Both the position numbers and the translations under genes were made by a program. From Massospora cicadina (Eukaryota > Entomophthoromycota > Entomophthoromycetes > Entomophthorales > Entomophthoraceae), in assembly GCA_022478985.1 (NCBI GenBank), contig JAKSZP010010599.1, positions 1-64,000 of the forward strand: a stretch of DNA of 64,000 nucleotides. The letters are read 5' to 3'. The notes below the pieces were generated by a model. That model worked only from the letters and a program-made list of their open reading frames with translations. It made no database searches and was not told where the DNA came from. This document shows, piece by piece, positions 10,985 to 25,032 of this stretch. Position 1 is the first letter of the stretch. Each line of letters starts with the position of its first letter.

Positions 10985-11560
10985 CTAATGGGGTCTTTAT
11001 TAAGACGGGGCAATCAAAAAAGGAAGATTGACTTCAAAAATCATTATTAAACAATTAGTGGGAAGCATCATCCATTGGGCGAGGCACTACGCAGAAATTG
11101 AGCCAATAAATTCAACTTCCCAAACATTAGCATATGTAGCTCAAGTAAGCTTGCACTAGAGATGGTTGACTAAAGTTGAATTTTTCTGTATTTAGAAAAA
11201 TTATAAATCAAATGGGTCTTGGAGCCCCATTCTCCAAATGAATGTAGAGTTCCTTAATAAAATTTCAAGATAGTTGATGCGTTTTAACGCAGTGGATGTA
11301 TTGCTCATCTGACCATCACGCGCACCACCAGAATTAACTTGAGCATACATTGCCTTTACCAAGCGTTGGTCCAGGGTGTGCATTGGGTCAGGCAGGCATT
11401 TTAATTTTGTCCTATTGGCTTCATCACGCCCAGCCTTATCTTATAATCTGTCTCCTAATGATGTCATTTAACCATGACATTATGTTAGTGGTATGTTCCC
11501 ATGTTGTTTGGGTGTGTTTCCCCATCACCTCTCTGGGAACAGGGGATCTTTAAAAATTCT
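10985..11560 (-). mobile_element. OR2-c: decayed OR2 retroposon
   Basis: On the minus strand the frame reads DKAGRDEANRTKL, then DPMHTLDQRLVKAMYAQV, closely matching OR2-d (DKAGRQEAQRVKL, DLRQTLDQRWVWAKYAQV). Nucleotide similarity continues through the 3' part (a TTTAGAAAAATT block, an ACTTGAGCTACA block) to a tail CCTTTTTTGATTGCCC followed by TTAATAAAG near 10990. The conserved Trp of RWV is Leu here. TSD not recognised. From 11560 to 12326 I see no gene. Confidence 0.6.
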
Positions 11561-12326
11561 CTTGAGATTAGACTACCAACGCTTCTATTTTATGTGCATG
11601 CAAAATCTATGTGTAGGGCTTTCTTCGAATATTACTGGGTTCACTGTCCATTATTGACAGTTTCTATGATGCTCACCGCTGTATTTTTGTTTGATTTTGC
11701 TTATTGAACAGCTTGGAGGTATTTTTAATACAACCAACTGGGAGGTCTCTATCAACCTATTCATACCTGGAAGGGTTAAACCTTTCAGGTCCGGATGTAA
11801 TTTTTATGAAAAAGCTCAGGAATATCTTCTGAAATTCATAAGAAATTAGTTTCTTATCCTTCTTTTGAGATTTTATAAATACACTTTAAAAATCCCTCAT
11901 CTGCTCCTTGTGGGGCTAACTTACTGTGTCAACTTTTACCATTACAACCAGATGGGTTTATATAGCTCAAAGATCTCAGCCACATTATTTAAGTCTATAG
12001 AAGGTTTAAATGCATTATGGAAGCACGTCACATTGACCTGTCTTCCTTCTAAACCTTCTCCAAACTTTTTTAATTTGTCAGGTGGGATGCTTTTTTGTGT
12101 CCTAACAAATGAATCCTGCAGCTAACCCAGCCCCTACCTTTGTCAGTCGTAGTTAAACTTTATTTTTCTAAACAACTATTTATATTCCAGCATTGAACGC
12201 TCAGATGTGGAGGGCTCCACCTGCTAACTTTGATTGCGTGATCAAAGCTCTCCTTGACGATTTTCTCCCCCCAGCCAATAAAGGGAAATGTAATTATACC
12301 ATGAAAGTTTCACTTTTGGAGGTCTT

Positions 12327-12783
12327 TGTCAGAATCCTGGGTTAATGCTACAGATTCTTTGTTGTTTTTTGTGGGCCAGTGACCTGAATCTTGAGGGTGT
12401 TGGTTTCTTACCTTGGTTACTTCTTCTGGTTGAGAAGTTTTAATAATTCCACATATTGAGTCTGGTGTGGTATATTCCAAATTTATTAAAAATCTTACTT
12501 AAAATTGCAAAAAGGTGAGAAAAAGCGTACCATTTATTATTCTAATCACTTTTTAAAGGAATCAGGGAGGTTAATCATCTAAAATATAGGCCGCCCAAGA
12601 CTAGATCTAATAGATAAAGAAATCAGGGATTTGATACAAACCCCATCTTTTTAGTTGATCTGATTGAGCTTTTCACAGAGCTTGAGTTTGAACCCTGACC
12701 AAATTTTGGGTTTTTGGTCAGTTTAGGATTGATTCCCATTATGTGACACATCCAAATCAGTCATTCGGATGGGAATCATGACA
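12327..12783 (-). repeat. G3 3' LTR
   Basis: About 457 bp, starting TGTC and ending GACA on the minus strand. It matches 25054-25516 along its length (for example ATTGAGTCTGGTG, AGGGAGGTTAATCA, CTAGATCTAATAGATAAAG). The inner border is marked by the purine tract at about 12784-12795. Confidence 0.88.
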
Positions 12784-13140
12784 ATACCCCCTCTAGATCT
12801 TGGCGTAGGAGGGAAAACGGACAAAGAAAGTGGCTATGAACACGATTTAAAACTGTGCCCTGAAAAACCTCTACAAATGAGTGTTCATTGACCCGCTTAT
12901 AAATGACTTTGTAGGGCCCTGACCAGTTGGTGCTCAGTTTGTGATCATGACCTCCAGGCTGGTGATGGTAGAATAGGACAAGGTCATTTGGCTGGAAGGT
13001 GTGTAGGGGATCATGCTTATCTTTGAAGAGAGCAGTTTCTCTACTGGTGGTGGCAGACAAGTTTTCAGAAGTCAGGACCTGAATCTTATGATCTCATTTG
13101 TAATACTTTGCATATTGTAAGGCACCAGCTTGGAGGTGAC
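12776..13140 (-). pseudogene. G3 integrase C-terminal domain remnant
   Basis: Last part of pol on the minus strand, ending beside the 3' LTR. It reads ALQYAKYYK, then FQPNDLVLFYHHQPG, then WSGPYKVIYK and VEVFQGTVLNRVHSHFLCPF. This is the usual GPF/Y-type end of a gypsy integrase (LxxGDxVLL ... GPYxV). It is separated from the integrase core (14099 onward) by about 0.9 kb of unrelated sequence. Confidence 0.8.
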
Positions 13141-13149
13141 TTTCATTAT

Positions 13150-13980
13150 GATATGGAGTAAAAAGCCTTAAAATTTAAACCAGTTAGGTTTGTGGTCACT
13201 GGTACTCCCACCATGAGGACCTGTGCAAGGTGAGCAAGAAGAGTGTAACATTCTAAATGACCTCTAAAATGATTAAGAATAATGTACACCACTATTTACC
13301 CTAGTTGGAAAAGGAGTGCTTAGTGTTACATGATAGGTGGAACGTTTGAGGTCTTGTTGAAAGGTTCTCCCTTTGGCAAGTTATTCAATAAGAAGTACAA
13401 AAATGGGTTCTGGTTTGGAGGTGTCAAGTGGTCCTGGGCAGTTGGCATCACAATATTTACCAGCACACTGGATAGGAAGAACTGCAATAAAAGTACTAGG
13501 TTCCAAATAATCATAACTAATACAAAAGATAATAAAGATCAAATTGTAACAAAATCCTTTATGCTAGCTTAAGCTTACACTTAGATAGCCTGGTTTATTT
13601 ATATTATAAGATATGAGTGTAGATTACCTCAAATGATTAGGGATATAAGACAGTAAAATGTTGCATTGAGGGTAGATTACCTCAATGATTAGGGATGTAA
13701 GGCAATAAAACGTTGTATTGAGGGTACTCACAATGCACTTCAGTTTTAGAGTCCATATGACCCAAAAGTGCATAGGAAGAACCTCAATGCGACTATAACT
13801 AAAGCAGATTCCTAAAAACAGATGATGGCGATAATTAAATTTGAATTGAATCAAATTGAACAAATGTTCCATTTTGAAATAAATTGAATTGAATAAAGTG
13901 AATTAAAAATTAATCAAAACCAAATTAATAGAATTTGAATAACTAAGTAATTAGGAAAATGACACTCAGTTTAGAAGAAC
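13150..13980. other. unidentified segment splitting the G3 integrase, with a tandem repeat
   Basis: The G3 integrase frame stops near 13980 and resumes near 13140. The DNA between is A/T-rich and carries two adjacent copies of a ~53-bp unit (about 13619-13671 and 13672-13724; both hold TAGATTACCTCAA, GATTAGGGAT and AAAACGTTG/AAAATGTTG). No terminal inverted repeats or tail motif were recognised. It is probably another insertion or an eroded part of the element. Confidence 0.5.
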
Positions 13981-14098
13981 TGTGAAATAGAATAGGATCA
14001 CAATCCTGACACATAGAGACTTTAGGTGCTTTAGGGGAAGCTTGGTCTAGCATCGCCTGAACTTTGGAAGGCAGATTGGGATTTCTGCCATATAACAC

Positions 14099-14715
14099 TT
14101 AAAATGGCGAAATTTTATTAATTTGATGGTAACTACTAGCAATAGGCCAGAATTGCACTAGGCGAAATTTGGGGCTAATGAAGGGGTCAGTCATAGCCAT
14201 TTTCTGGAGGGTTTCCATTATAGTGCCATTTACCCACTCTACTTTTCCATTGGTTGCAGGATGGTAGGGGGTAAAGAATACCTGTGTAGTTCCCATCAGG
14301 TCAGCTAAATATTTCACAGCGTTGAGTGAAATTTTTTTCCATTATTGGAAAGAATGATGTTAGGGCACCCATGCTGGGTAATACTCCTGTTATACAAAAC
14401 GTGGTGGTAGCCTTTGCTGAAGCAGTGGGGAGCAATAAGCCTGAGATACACTTTTTTATATGGTCCATGGCTAGTAGGAGGAACTGATGTCCATTGGAGG
14501 CTCTAGGAAGGGGTCCCACAACATCGATGCTAATAGTATGTAATGATTTACAATGTGGGACCACTGGATGTTGAGAGCGAGGATTTGGTCCAGCTTGGCT
14601 TTTACATACAAGACAAGACTCCAATACATCCTGAGTAGAAACAAGCATTCCTTCCCAACAAAATTGAGTATTAAGCCACTGGTAGGTTTTCCAAATTCAC
14701 CAAGGCCAACTTGCC
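14099..14715 (-). pseudogene. G3 integrase zinc-binding end and catalytic core, broken
   Basis: On the minus strand: the end of the H2C2 zinc region (ESCLVCKSQ, CX2C), the first catalytic Asp in ISIDVVGPLP (about 14523-14525), and the third catalytic residue Glu in NGKVEWVNGT (14237-14239). The second catalytic Asp, expected in a LSDNG block, is Asn (LSNNG; codon at 14344-14346), a G-to-A change. A frameshift separates the two halves near 14310. LINE-b entered just upstream of this fragment, cutting the zinc-binding region. Confidence 0.85.
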
Positions 14716-14942
14716 AATGTCCTTTTTATTTAACCAAGGCAAGCTGACCAGGGGACGGGCATTACCAAGTATGTGTGGAAAACGAAGATAGATAAAATTG
14801 GGCACCCCGGGGTACTCAGGTTATCCATGTTGCCAGCGGGACTTCCAGGTATGTGGGGATTGGTGCGCTACTACGAGGAGGTTTCTCCCACTATGGAGCA
14901 GGTGTGAAGGAAGGGGTCTGTGTGGAGGAACCAGAGTGGGAA

Positions 14943-17249
14943 CTACGATTCTATGAGTGCCTGTTGCCTTGGCCTCATATATCCATAGAGCCAGGCTTGA
15001 AAGTTCTCCAGTAAGTGGACGTGGATTCTGTTGATAACCCCATGGATGGTTGAGACCATGCCCCTGAACGCATCTAAGGCAATGGTGTGGATTGTCCACA
15101 TTGCAATGGGTATCATTAGGGAGCGGATGGTAGATGGGATTGGTGATTCAATCTGGAGCGCGAGGAGGCTCTTTGACATAGAAAATTCCTGCTTGTTTTG
15201 GATCTTAAGCAGGCGCGCGACTTCCTGCCATATGGCTTTGGTTGTGGGGCATGTCTTTAGGCGGTGATGTAGGGAGCCCTCCCCTCCACATACTGTGCAG
15301 GTTGCGTGGAGGGAATTGGAGCGGTCCGCCGTCCTATAGGTCCTTCTCAGACAGCGCCAGGTGTTGGCTCTTACCCTCAGCTGTAGGAGTGAGTGGTGCG
15401 TCATTCTCCACACTGTCTTCTGTGTGGTTAAATCGTAGGGGATGTCCAACGCATCTAGGTATTTGATTCTAGCAATGGTTGGGGTCATAGCAAGCATGTC
15501 TCTCTGGGGGTGGTTTTCTGGATTTCTTAATTTAAAGTGGGGCTAATGTCCCCTTCCCCTGCACAGTGCCAGTGTTCTTTACGGTCCATACCATATGGCA
15601 GATGGTTCAGAGGATACGTTTGAAGTGAGGGGGGTTCCATGCGGGCCCATTGCTGTAGGGTGTTTAGTAAGGTATGAAAGTAGTCCGGGTGGGCTATGTG
15701 GGTTGGTTAATTTGAGCGCCTGTGCGAAGTTAATTCTCGCTGCCCTGGACCAGCGTTGCTGCGGGAGGTCTGGGGCAAGGACTTCCTTTATCCAGGTACC
15801 CAGGATGCGGTAGGCGTGGCTCTCAAAATCCATTAGTCCCATGCCTCCACTTGAGCGTGGGCCAAAGAGTGTTTCCATCCATATGGGAGGATGGGATCTG
15901 GGCCACAGCCAGCCCTGGATGAGCGCGCGGATTGATGTTATAAAGGTGGGTAAGAAGGCGATTGCGTGGGCAGGGTACCATAGTATTGGGAGGATGAGTG
16001 AGTTAGCAACTGCTACTCGCCCCATTAGTCCTGAGGATCTTCCCTTGAGGGAGGCGACGCGTTTGGATACCTGCTGTAGTAAGTTGCTTTCCATTGTTTC
16101 ATTGGCATATCCCCCTGTTTCCAACCATATCCCAAGGTGGCGGACAGGAGTGGTGGTGGGAGGTGATGCAAAGGGTAAGATAAGTGGGTTTTTCCTTTGT
16201 ATGGGGGTTTGAGGTTCTGGTGTTGTAGCCTAGTTGTTAGTGTACTTGCTTAAGAGAATGATTTCTGTTTTCCTTTTGTTGAGCGATGCGTTGCTCACCA
16301 TAGAGTATTCATCTAGGGTGCGTTCCAGCTGTCGGGCATCATTGTTGTTAGCTATACCTGACATGCAGTCATCCACGAAGGCCAGTATCTTGACTGTTGG
16401 CTGGCCTTGTGCAGTTATGCCCATGAGGCGTGAGTCAATTACGCGGAGGAGTGGATCAAAACTGAAATTATACAGTAGTGGGCTGAGGGGGTCCCCTTGT
16501 TTGAGCCCTCTGTGTGGTGTGATCTTGTTAGTTAGGAATCCAGGGCCACATACAGCCATGGTTGCAGATTCTGTGAGGATCAACTAGTTTATGAATCTGG
16601 GTTGGAGTTTGAAAGCGTGTAGGCATTCCTTTAGGTATGGCCAGCTAACGCGGTCATATGTCTTTTCCTGGTTTAAGAAGACTAGGGCTCCAGTTGCTTT
16701 GGACTGACATATGTTTGCAACAGGGTGTATGTTGTTCCAGATTGAGCGCCCTGGTATAAACCCAAACTGGTTGGGTGATAGGACGTCATAGGCAATTGCG
16801 CCTAATCTGGCTGCTAAAATTTTTGTTGGAATTTTTGTGTCAGTATTAGATAGTGCGATTGGACGCCAATTGGTCAGGTCCAATCTGTCACCCTTTTTAT
16901 ATAAGGTTATGACATATGATTCATGGCCACCAGGTAGGAGGCGTGCTTCTAGAAAGCACTGGTTCATAGATGCCAATAGGAGGGGGACAATTTGTTGAAA
17001 ATATTTTTTGTAAAATTCATAGGGTATCCCATCAGGCCCTAGGCATTTTCTACGTGGTGCACCGCGGATTGTATCCCAAAGCTCCTCCCGTGTAATTAAA
17101 TTTAGAATATTGTAGCTCGGCGATGTGCTTTGTATTCCAGCAGTTTGTATAAATTTTGTGATCTTTTGTGGGTCTGTCGGTGTATCATGGTATAATTTAG
17201 TGTAATAGCAGTGTACTTCCGCCTTGACCTCCTCAGGGTCAGTTGCCAC
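14943..17249 (-). pseudogene. LINE-b ORF2: reverse transcriptase and zf-RVT
   Basis: One frame over 769 codons, interrupted by only a handful of stops. Blocks in order: CLGPDGIPYEFYKKYF, ITLYKKGD, NWRPIALSNTDTKI, GFIPGRSIWNN, FLNQEKTYDRVSW, then a TAG replacing Trp after PRFIN (16584-16586), RGLKQGDPLSPLLYNFSFDP, and the catalytic motif FVDD (16379-16368; usually FADD). After a stop at about 16230 the same frame continues at 16124-15579 and 15497-14943, with the C-terminal zinc finger CTVCGGEGSLHHRLKTC. Because the frame is conserved, decay is mostly by base change, not by indels. Confidence 0.92.
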
Positions 17250-17279
17250 GGTGCGTCAGTCTTATGGACCTGTGTTCAT

Positions 17280-18440
17280 GTGGGCTGGTTGCCACAGGAG
17301 TGAAATTGGCAGAAGAAATATGTCAAACATGTTTCTCCTTCCTTTATGAACTTACCTTTGTTTAAAACTTTGATTCTGTGTTGGTGCTCAAAGATGAGGA
17401 TGTTTGGTTGGGCGGATATTTCCGCCCATTTGCGTCCCCAGTTGGGGCTATAACCAGGTCTCTGAGTATTATGCTTGAGGTGGTCAAGTTCCACCAAGGT
17501 AAGCCTGATTGTGGCTGTATTGGCAGTGTACTTACATGATGCGATATGTCAGGTTTTATTGATTAGTTCCTTTTTGAAATTTGTTAATGTTGAAATGGGA
17601 TCTGAAGTGAATGGGGCTGAGAATTATTGATTCATGGCCTTATGTTCAACCCATTTGGTTATTTTGGGTAATTTTATGTTTCATGGGTGTAACTTTCTCC
17701 AGGGTGACACCTGTGCATGGGTTCAGGCTGGTGATAACTGCACCAAAACAAGTCAGTGGTCGAAAAATTGACTTTTTTGTTGTAAATTTGGAAATTTTTG
17801 TTATTGGGATTACAGAACGAGGATGTGATCAATGCAGCCCATTGATATAAGCGTTCCCTCACGTATGTTGGGCCATGTCATGTGGGGAAGGAGTGGTGAT
17901 CTGAGGGGGAGGGCATCCTGTAGGCCAAGGGATGCCTTCATTGTGAGGAATTTGATGTGTCCCGGTGGGTATCCCCTGGGGTTCAGCCACTGGTCCGTGT
18001 CAGGGTTATCCCAGAAGTTAAAGTCACCCAATAGGATGGTATCTGGTGGGAGGGTGAGTATTGGAATAGTTTTGAGAAACAATTTTCTCTCAGCTGTGGT
18101 GCACAGTGCATAGCTGCATGCTATCAAGATTGTTTCCTCTTGGCATGTGATCATTGCTACCAGGATGCGGCCATGAAGGTATGACGAGGAGTTTGTAATT
18201 TTAAAATCTTTTGTTATTTCAGATGATCACCACACAGTGAGACGTCCATACTTATTGAGATGGTGAGACCCTAGCTGACCAGGATCCTTCTTCCCCTTGT
18301 AGACAGTGGGTTTCTTGGATGGCCAAGATGTCTACAAGGGGTTTTTGCAGGAAGTCCAGCTTTAGGTTTGGGACGTTTGAGACCTGGCTCCCGCGATATT
18401 TAGCATCCCTATTGACACTGAGGTGCCCGCGGCGCCTCAG
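17280..18440 (-). pseudogene. LINE-b ORF2 endonuclease (APE-type) domain remnant
   Basis: N-terminal part of ORF2. The AP-endonuclease motifs are recognisable: AIQETHCLQG (about 18300-18330), ILLGDFNFWDNPDTDQ with the GDFN active-site block (about 18000-18040), and HMTW followed by CIDHIL near the C terminus (about 17820-17890). The frame differs from the RT part, so at least one indel lies between. This domain normally nicks target DNA to prime reverse transcription. The end of the region (17276-17497) is a linker of unknown function. Confidence 0.82.
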
Positions 18441-19857
18441 GAGCTGTTGGGAGGGCCCTCTGGCCCAAACCCACCATGGCTCAATTTGGCCTTGCTCCGC
18501 ATCTGTACTCCAACTCTCTCAGTGACAATGTCAGTTCCCTTGATCTGACTCGATTTTGCACAGGAATTGCGGTTTTTGGAATTTTCATTATCTTTTCCTG
18601 CACATATCTCATGATGGTTCAATGTGAGGTGTTGATTGTGTTCTGTAATTTTGGGGTTCGAATTTGGAAAATTAAACACCACATTTTCTACCATATTGCG
18701 GTTGAATTGTTCCTCAAAGTATGCATGATTGATGCCACTTGGTGACTCAGTCAAATTGCTGTGAAAATTTTCAGCCTGGGCATATTGTTCTGTTTTTGGC
18801 TTGGTGAATATCCAAAATATCCTCTTGAATTTGCCTGGGGTTGATGGATGATTTTACGTGCACTGCTGCCTTAGCCGCTGCCTGCTTGCGGGCTTTTTGT
18901 GCCACTTTGCGTTGTTTATGTGTAACTGAGTCTATGATTGAGTAAAGTCCATCTTCACCCCAGTGGAATGGGTGGTGACCATTGATCATTCTGGCGAAGT
19001 TTTTGTTACTTTCGTCCATGGCTTCCTCATAGTAGTCTGCTTCCATTAAGCTCTCCTTCATGGGGCATGCATGTTCCTTGTGTCCCAATGAACCGCAGTG
19101 GTTGCATATAGGTGGTGCACGTTCCAGTGTAACTTGGAATGCGGATGACTGTCCCCCATCTGCAAAGTGAAACTCTGCTGTGCGGGGGATTCTTGATAAG
19201 TCATCTTCCACTTTGGGGAATGGGTTAATTACGGCGATAGCTTTGCCTGTGCACAGGGTTGGCAACAGGCGAAATTATTGTAATTTGAGTTGCATAACTT
19301 CTCCATAGGCTACAAGCACTTTGCGGAGCTCCTCCTTGATTATCTTACAAGGAAGGTTTGTAGGGCGCAAGTCAAATGAGATAAAAAAGTTTTCACTTTG
19401 TCCCATCTGGTGCGCGTGGTGTGCACTATTTTTTTGCCCTCAGGAAGGGAAATTTTGATGCAGACTTTTGCTGCAACCTCCGCTTCTTCAGCTGTTCCAA
19501 AACCAATATTGATCCAGCTGCAGCCCATGTTGTTGGTGGCGACATATACCGCGTGGGGGAAAAGGGGTGGCTGTGCCTCGCATGTTTTCTCCCACAGGGT
19601 CAGGGACTCATCCCCAAGGAAGATTCAGAGCCCATGCTCCACCTTTGAAAGGGGTTGTTACATTGGATATACATGTATTGATCTTGTTTTATAGTAAACA
19701 CCATAAACCCAGAAGGTGTCTGAGTTTGTGGTTTCTTGGTGGCTTGGGTTCCTGGTTCCCCTCCAGGGCGTTTTTTGCCCTTGGGTGCACCATTTTGCAC
19801 ACCTCTTGATGTGACGCTCACCCAGGTTGTATTAGATTTATTATCAAAATCGCCCAT
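18437..19857 (-). pseudogene. LINE-b ORF1: RNA-binding protein with CCHC knuckle
   Basis: Starts MGDFDNKSNTTWVSV behind a purine-rich leader. The middle reads DAVYVA-like (HAVYVATNNM), GCSWINIGFGTAEEA and HTTRTRWDKV, then EELRKVLVAYGEVMQLKL (an RRM-like segment), then CTGKAIAVINPF and the knuckle ICNHCGSLGHKEHAC (CX2CX4HX4C, 19106-19065). A Lys/Ala-rich basic stretch follows (QKARKQAAAKAA). Three or more frame breaks are present. By analogy with LINE ORF1 proteins it packaged LINE RNA. The knuckle and the YG segment are what link the OR1/OR2 retroposons to this protein. Confidence 0.85.
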
Positions 19858-20139
19858 CTCTCCTGTGTGATTATCAAATTTGCTGTTAGAATCAAATTGT
19901 AGTAATTAAAATAATTTTACAGGAAAGATAAGAAAAATTCTCTAATGTCTTTCTAATATGATATCAGTAAAAGCTGATGGTCTTATATAAGGCAACCATT
20001 GTTTAGACATAAGGTTGCACGATTGTCCGTTATTGACTTGGAGATTTTTTTGATCTTTTCGCTAGTTCCTTTTAAAGGTTTGGGGGTTTATCCTTCCATA
20101 ACTGTGGTTAGGTTAGAAGGTCATAGAGTAAATCCTCTT

Positions 20140-21640
<1,501 letters not shown>

Positions 21641-22382
21641 AAATATAGCCATATTCCTTGAGAAGATTTTCCAAATCCTGGCGTCCGTTTGGGGTAAGAT
21701 TATCCCCAATTTTACTGTCAACTAAAGCAATGGTAGGTGGGGGATCAAATCCTAAATCCTGTAACAAGACAAAACAACTAACAACGACAATACTCTTAAT
21801 AAAACATAGTTTTACATAGGTGATAGGGGCATGCTGAGAGACCTGGAGAGGTTTAGTGGTTAAATTCCCTTATAGAATAGATATAGATTTCCCGTAGACA
21901 GGATCCAAACTATTCAGGCAGGATAACGCTTTCTTGATGAAGGGTTTGGGTGGTCACTAACTCTAAAATTTAATCAGGCGGGGCAAGAATCTAAATCCCC
22001 ATATCCGCAATGACTTGTGAGCCCAAGGGTATTGTGATGGGATGAGTGGAATAAAGAGGGATCTTCCTTTGGGATCCACAGCCTCTTGTGGTAGCTTGGT
22101 TTTCCCCCAAGACTTGAAATTTATTTTTTCATATGGAGGAAGGGTATTCGAGGAGGAATGTCCATTTTTTAGGGGCTCCTTTACTTTTGACGGGGAGTTC
22201 AAATATTAATGGAATCTAATACCCTAGTAGGGGCAGGTATTTTTCCTTGTAGTTGTTAATGCAGTTAAGCTCCCGCATCATCTGGACCCCAATAAGAAAC
22301 TCATAGTTATCATTTTCTAGAGCAACGGCAGGGGCAGTAATTAATAATTTCCTAAAATGAAGAGGTAAAGCAGAATAGCCTC

Positions 22383-22709
22383 CTATTGCCTTAGTTGACT
22401 GACTAACTGCCGTCCCATATCAGCTTTGTGAATCAAGTCTGGCACCATTTTTATCTTTTGGATAAGCCAGGAGTAAATAATGTTAACCGGAGAACCAGTG
22501 TCAATTATCACCAGGGCTTTAACCTTATGGACTACTACTTCAACTTGAACCACTAAAGAACCAAATTGGGAATTAATTGCTAATAGACTGTCACTAGGGA
22601 TTTTCAGTGAAGCAAGCAGAGGATTCTGCTTTGTCCAAACTTGGGGTTGTTCAATACATTTGAAAGTTTTATCTGCCAAGGATTGGCTTTCTATAGAAGA
22701 GCTGACCAC
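22383..22709 (-). pseudogene. G3 aspartic protease
   Basis: A 108-codon open stretch with the retropepsin active site VIIDTGSPVNII (Asp near 22500) following a hydrophobic strand (VVVHKVKALVII). DTG is intact. About 700 bp between this and the RT holds decayed sequence without a clear second protease motif. Confidence 0.82.
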
Positions 22710-22959
22710 CGATATTTGTTTGGGTAACTGTCTAACATAGAAGTAAGAAAGCCTAAGGTTTTAATTTCCTTGAATAGACAGAATGACTGAAACTTCTGAT
22801 GGGGCAGCTAACACAAAACAACCAGAAGTACCGGGGATACAACTAGAACTAGAACAAGGGTACTGAGGCACTTGTTTTCTGTCAGCATAGGGAGCCTCCT
22901 GCCCTATTCTGACTGATCTTTTGATAACTTACATTGAAGGATGCAGAAGTTGGCTACAA

Positions 22960-24910
22960 TGTGGTTGTTTCTTCTGCAATGAGTGCAATATAATTCAGGT
23001 GTAAGTGTGTTGGGGGATGTAACAGCCAATACTTATGACTGGGGCTTGTTTGTATTAAAATGAAGTGGCCTGACAGGCTTATGTAGCTTAGGCGGAATTT
23101 CCAAGATATCCTCTTTAATATGAAGGAGGGACGTTTAGTTAGGCTTCACTGCTTTAAGATAAAGTAAAATATTAGGCATAATTTTAAATGCCAAAAACGC
23201 AGTGGTGATGGCATCATCTAACATAAGGAAATTCCCTGCAACCAGAGTTTGTGCTTCAAGGTAAAAATGGTGAGTGAATTCACTGATAGTTTCCCCATAA
23301 TTAAGGCTGATACCAATAAGGTTTGTTTTTGGTTAGTTAAGGTTAAGTTACTCCTAAATTCTTGGAGCGAGGCAGTCTTGGCATCAGCTCAAGTACAACA
23401 GTGCATCAGATGGGGGACCATAATGTCCTGAGCCATATGGCTAAGACAGTTTGTCAAGTGCTTAAGCCTTTGGTGGTCAGTTGCTTACTATATGGAGCTT
23501 TCATAGCAATACAAAAAGAGAAAATATTTTCTTTCCAGGGACATATTTTTCTTTAAACGAAGGTTTAAACGTACCACTTGGGGGGTTGGAGGATGAACGA
23601 CATGAAAAGATATGGGGACAGTTCTTTCACCTAATGAAGAGGCAGTATCTCAAGAATACATTTGAGGTTGAAGTGCATCTAATTGCCTCCGCAGATCATT
23701 TAGGTCATCAACTATCAATTTTACTTGTTCATGGGCGGCACTGAGAGCCAATTTTGTAGCAACGAGTTGGTTTAATTGGCATACTTCATATTTAGTGTGA
23801 TATTGGCAGATTAAAGGTTGAGTTGATGTTGTTCAGTAGTGAGCACTTTTTGCTCTAATCCATGAACCAGGGTAGGTAGGGTGGCCAAAACTCAAGGCGT
23901 TCATGATGAACAAGTAAGGAAACTTTAGGAGAGAGGGAACTCCATACTGAGTAAGTTGGGCTCCTGGGGAACACATCCATATTGTACATCAAGGTTTTTT
24001 ATTTGATAGAATAATGCCTGCAGGCGTTCATCAAGGATTCCAGATCACCACTGAGTCCAGGAGGACCTCCGGGCTCTGGGGTCCCCTTTCTCCATCTTGT
24101 ACATCATGATAGGGGGTCCTCTATAACCATCCTTTCCATCACGGTCATGGGGTCTTTATACACCATCACGTCAATCATAACTTGGAGGTACACGATCACC
24201 AGGCCCTCCTTGAAACCTGGAGTTATAGTTATTTGTTCAGGACTTCCCCTAATTAATGGATCATTTCCTCCAAGTTTTAGAGGCGTTCATTGACAGAGGT
24301 GAGAAAGTTTTCAAACTCTGAGCGTACTTCATGGGTACAATCTATGATTTGGTTATGGATAACAATCTCTAGTTGGCTAAAATGAAAAGTGAGATCCAAT
24401 CAAATGAAACTCATGACTCCTTGATCTAAGCGGGTAAGCACATCTTGTATCTCATTAATAAACTGCCAATTTTCTAAAATCATGTTTCGATTTTTGTGGC
24501 AAATTGAGAGGCAGATTGATAGAGTTGGATGGGCTGCTAGTGTATGGTCTCTGATAGCTGCAAGTGGCATAGTATTTCCTGATAATGGAATACCGCAACT
24601 TGAAGCAAATGGTATAAGGTGGAATGGAAAAAGTGATGCAGATAGCATTCCATATGGCCAGCTCTGACTTGTCCTACAGCGAGTGAAGAACTTTGAGCTA
24701 AGTTCATCATAGGGGCTGGCATAACGAGAGCTCTCCTTCTATTAGCTCAGCCCCAGGGAAAAACGCCCCAGATAAGAGGATCTGGAGAGCTTCAGCAAAG
24801 TCAGAGAGATGTAAGCTGTATTGTTTGACGGATGGGACATGGAGTATCACTTCCATAGAAGGATAGAAAAGAATATAGTGGTTAGTTGTGGTATCATCAA
24901 CATTCATATT
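22960..24910 (-). pseudogene. G3 gag remnant
   Basis: Decayed gag between the 5' LTR and protease. Near its end, at about 22968-23010, a knuckle-like motif YCTHCRRNNHIVANFC has spacing CX2CX4HX5C, one residue longer than the standard CCHC. Upstream there is a region rich in Arg/Asp/Gly repeats (about 24050-24210; two TACACGATCACC/ATAACT-type units) and an N-terminal part with several short frames (24400-24907). Identification as gag rests mainly on position. Confidence 0.6.
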
Positions 24911-25032
24911 GATTGCCCAGTCACAGAGATGGGCAATTTCACGATCTGAGGAGTTTTACAAAACTGAATCGGTGTTATCAATTTTTGTTTTTTTATTTAT
25001 TTTAATGATTTTCACTGTGAACTCAGGGTGCA

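Larger units (their letters stand above)
14726..19943 (-). mobile_element. LINE-b: near full-length non-LTR retrotransposon inside G3
   Basis: A 5.2 kb LINE on the minus strand with ORF1 (about 19857-18437) and ORF2 (about 18440-14943). The 3' tail reads GTCCCCTGGTCAGC and ends in TTAAATAAAAA at 14726-14740. Flanking AATGTCCTTT (14716-14725) and AATGTCTTTC (19944-19953) look like a short TSD with two differences. On either side the G3 pol frame resumes, so LINE-b is younger than G3. It is the least decayed LINE here: from 17249 to 14943 ORF2 stays in one frame with only a few stops. Confidence 0.88.
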
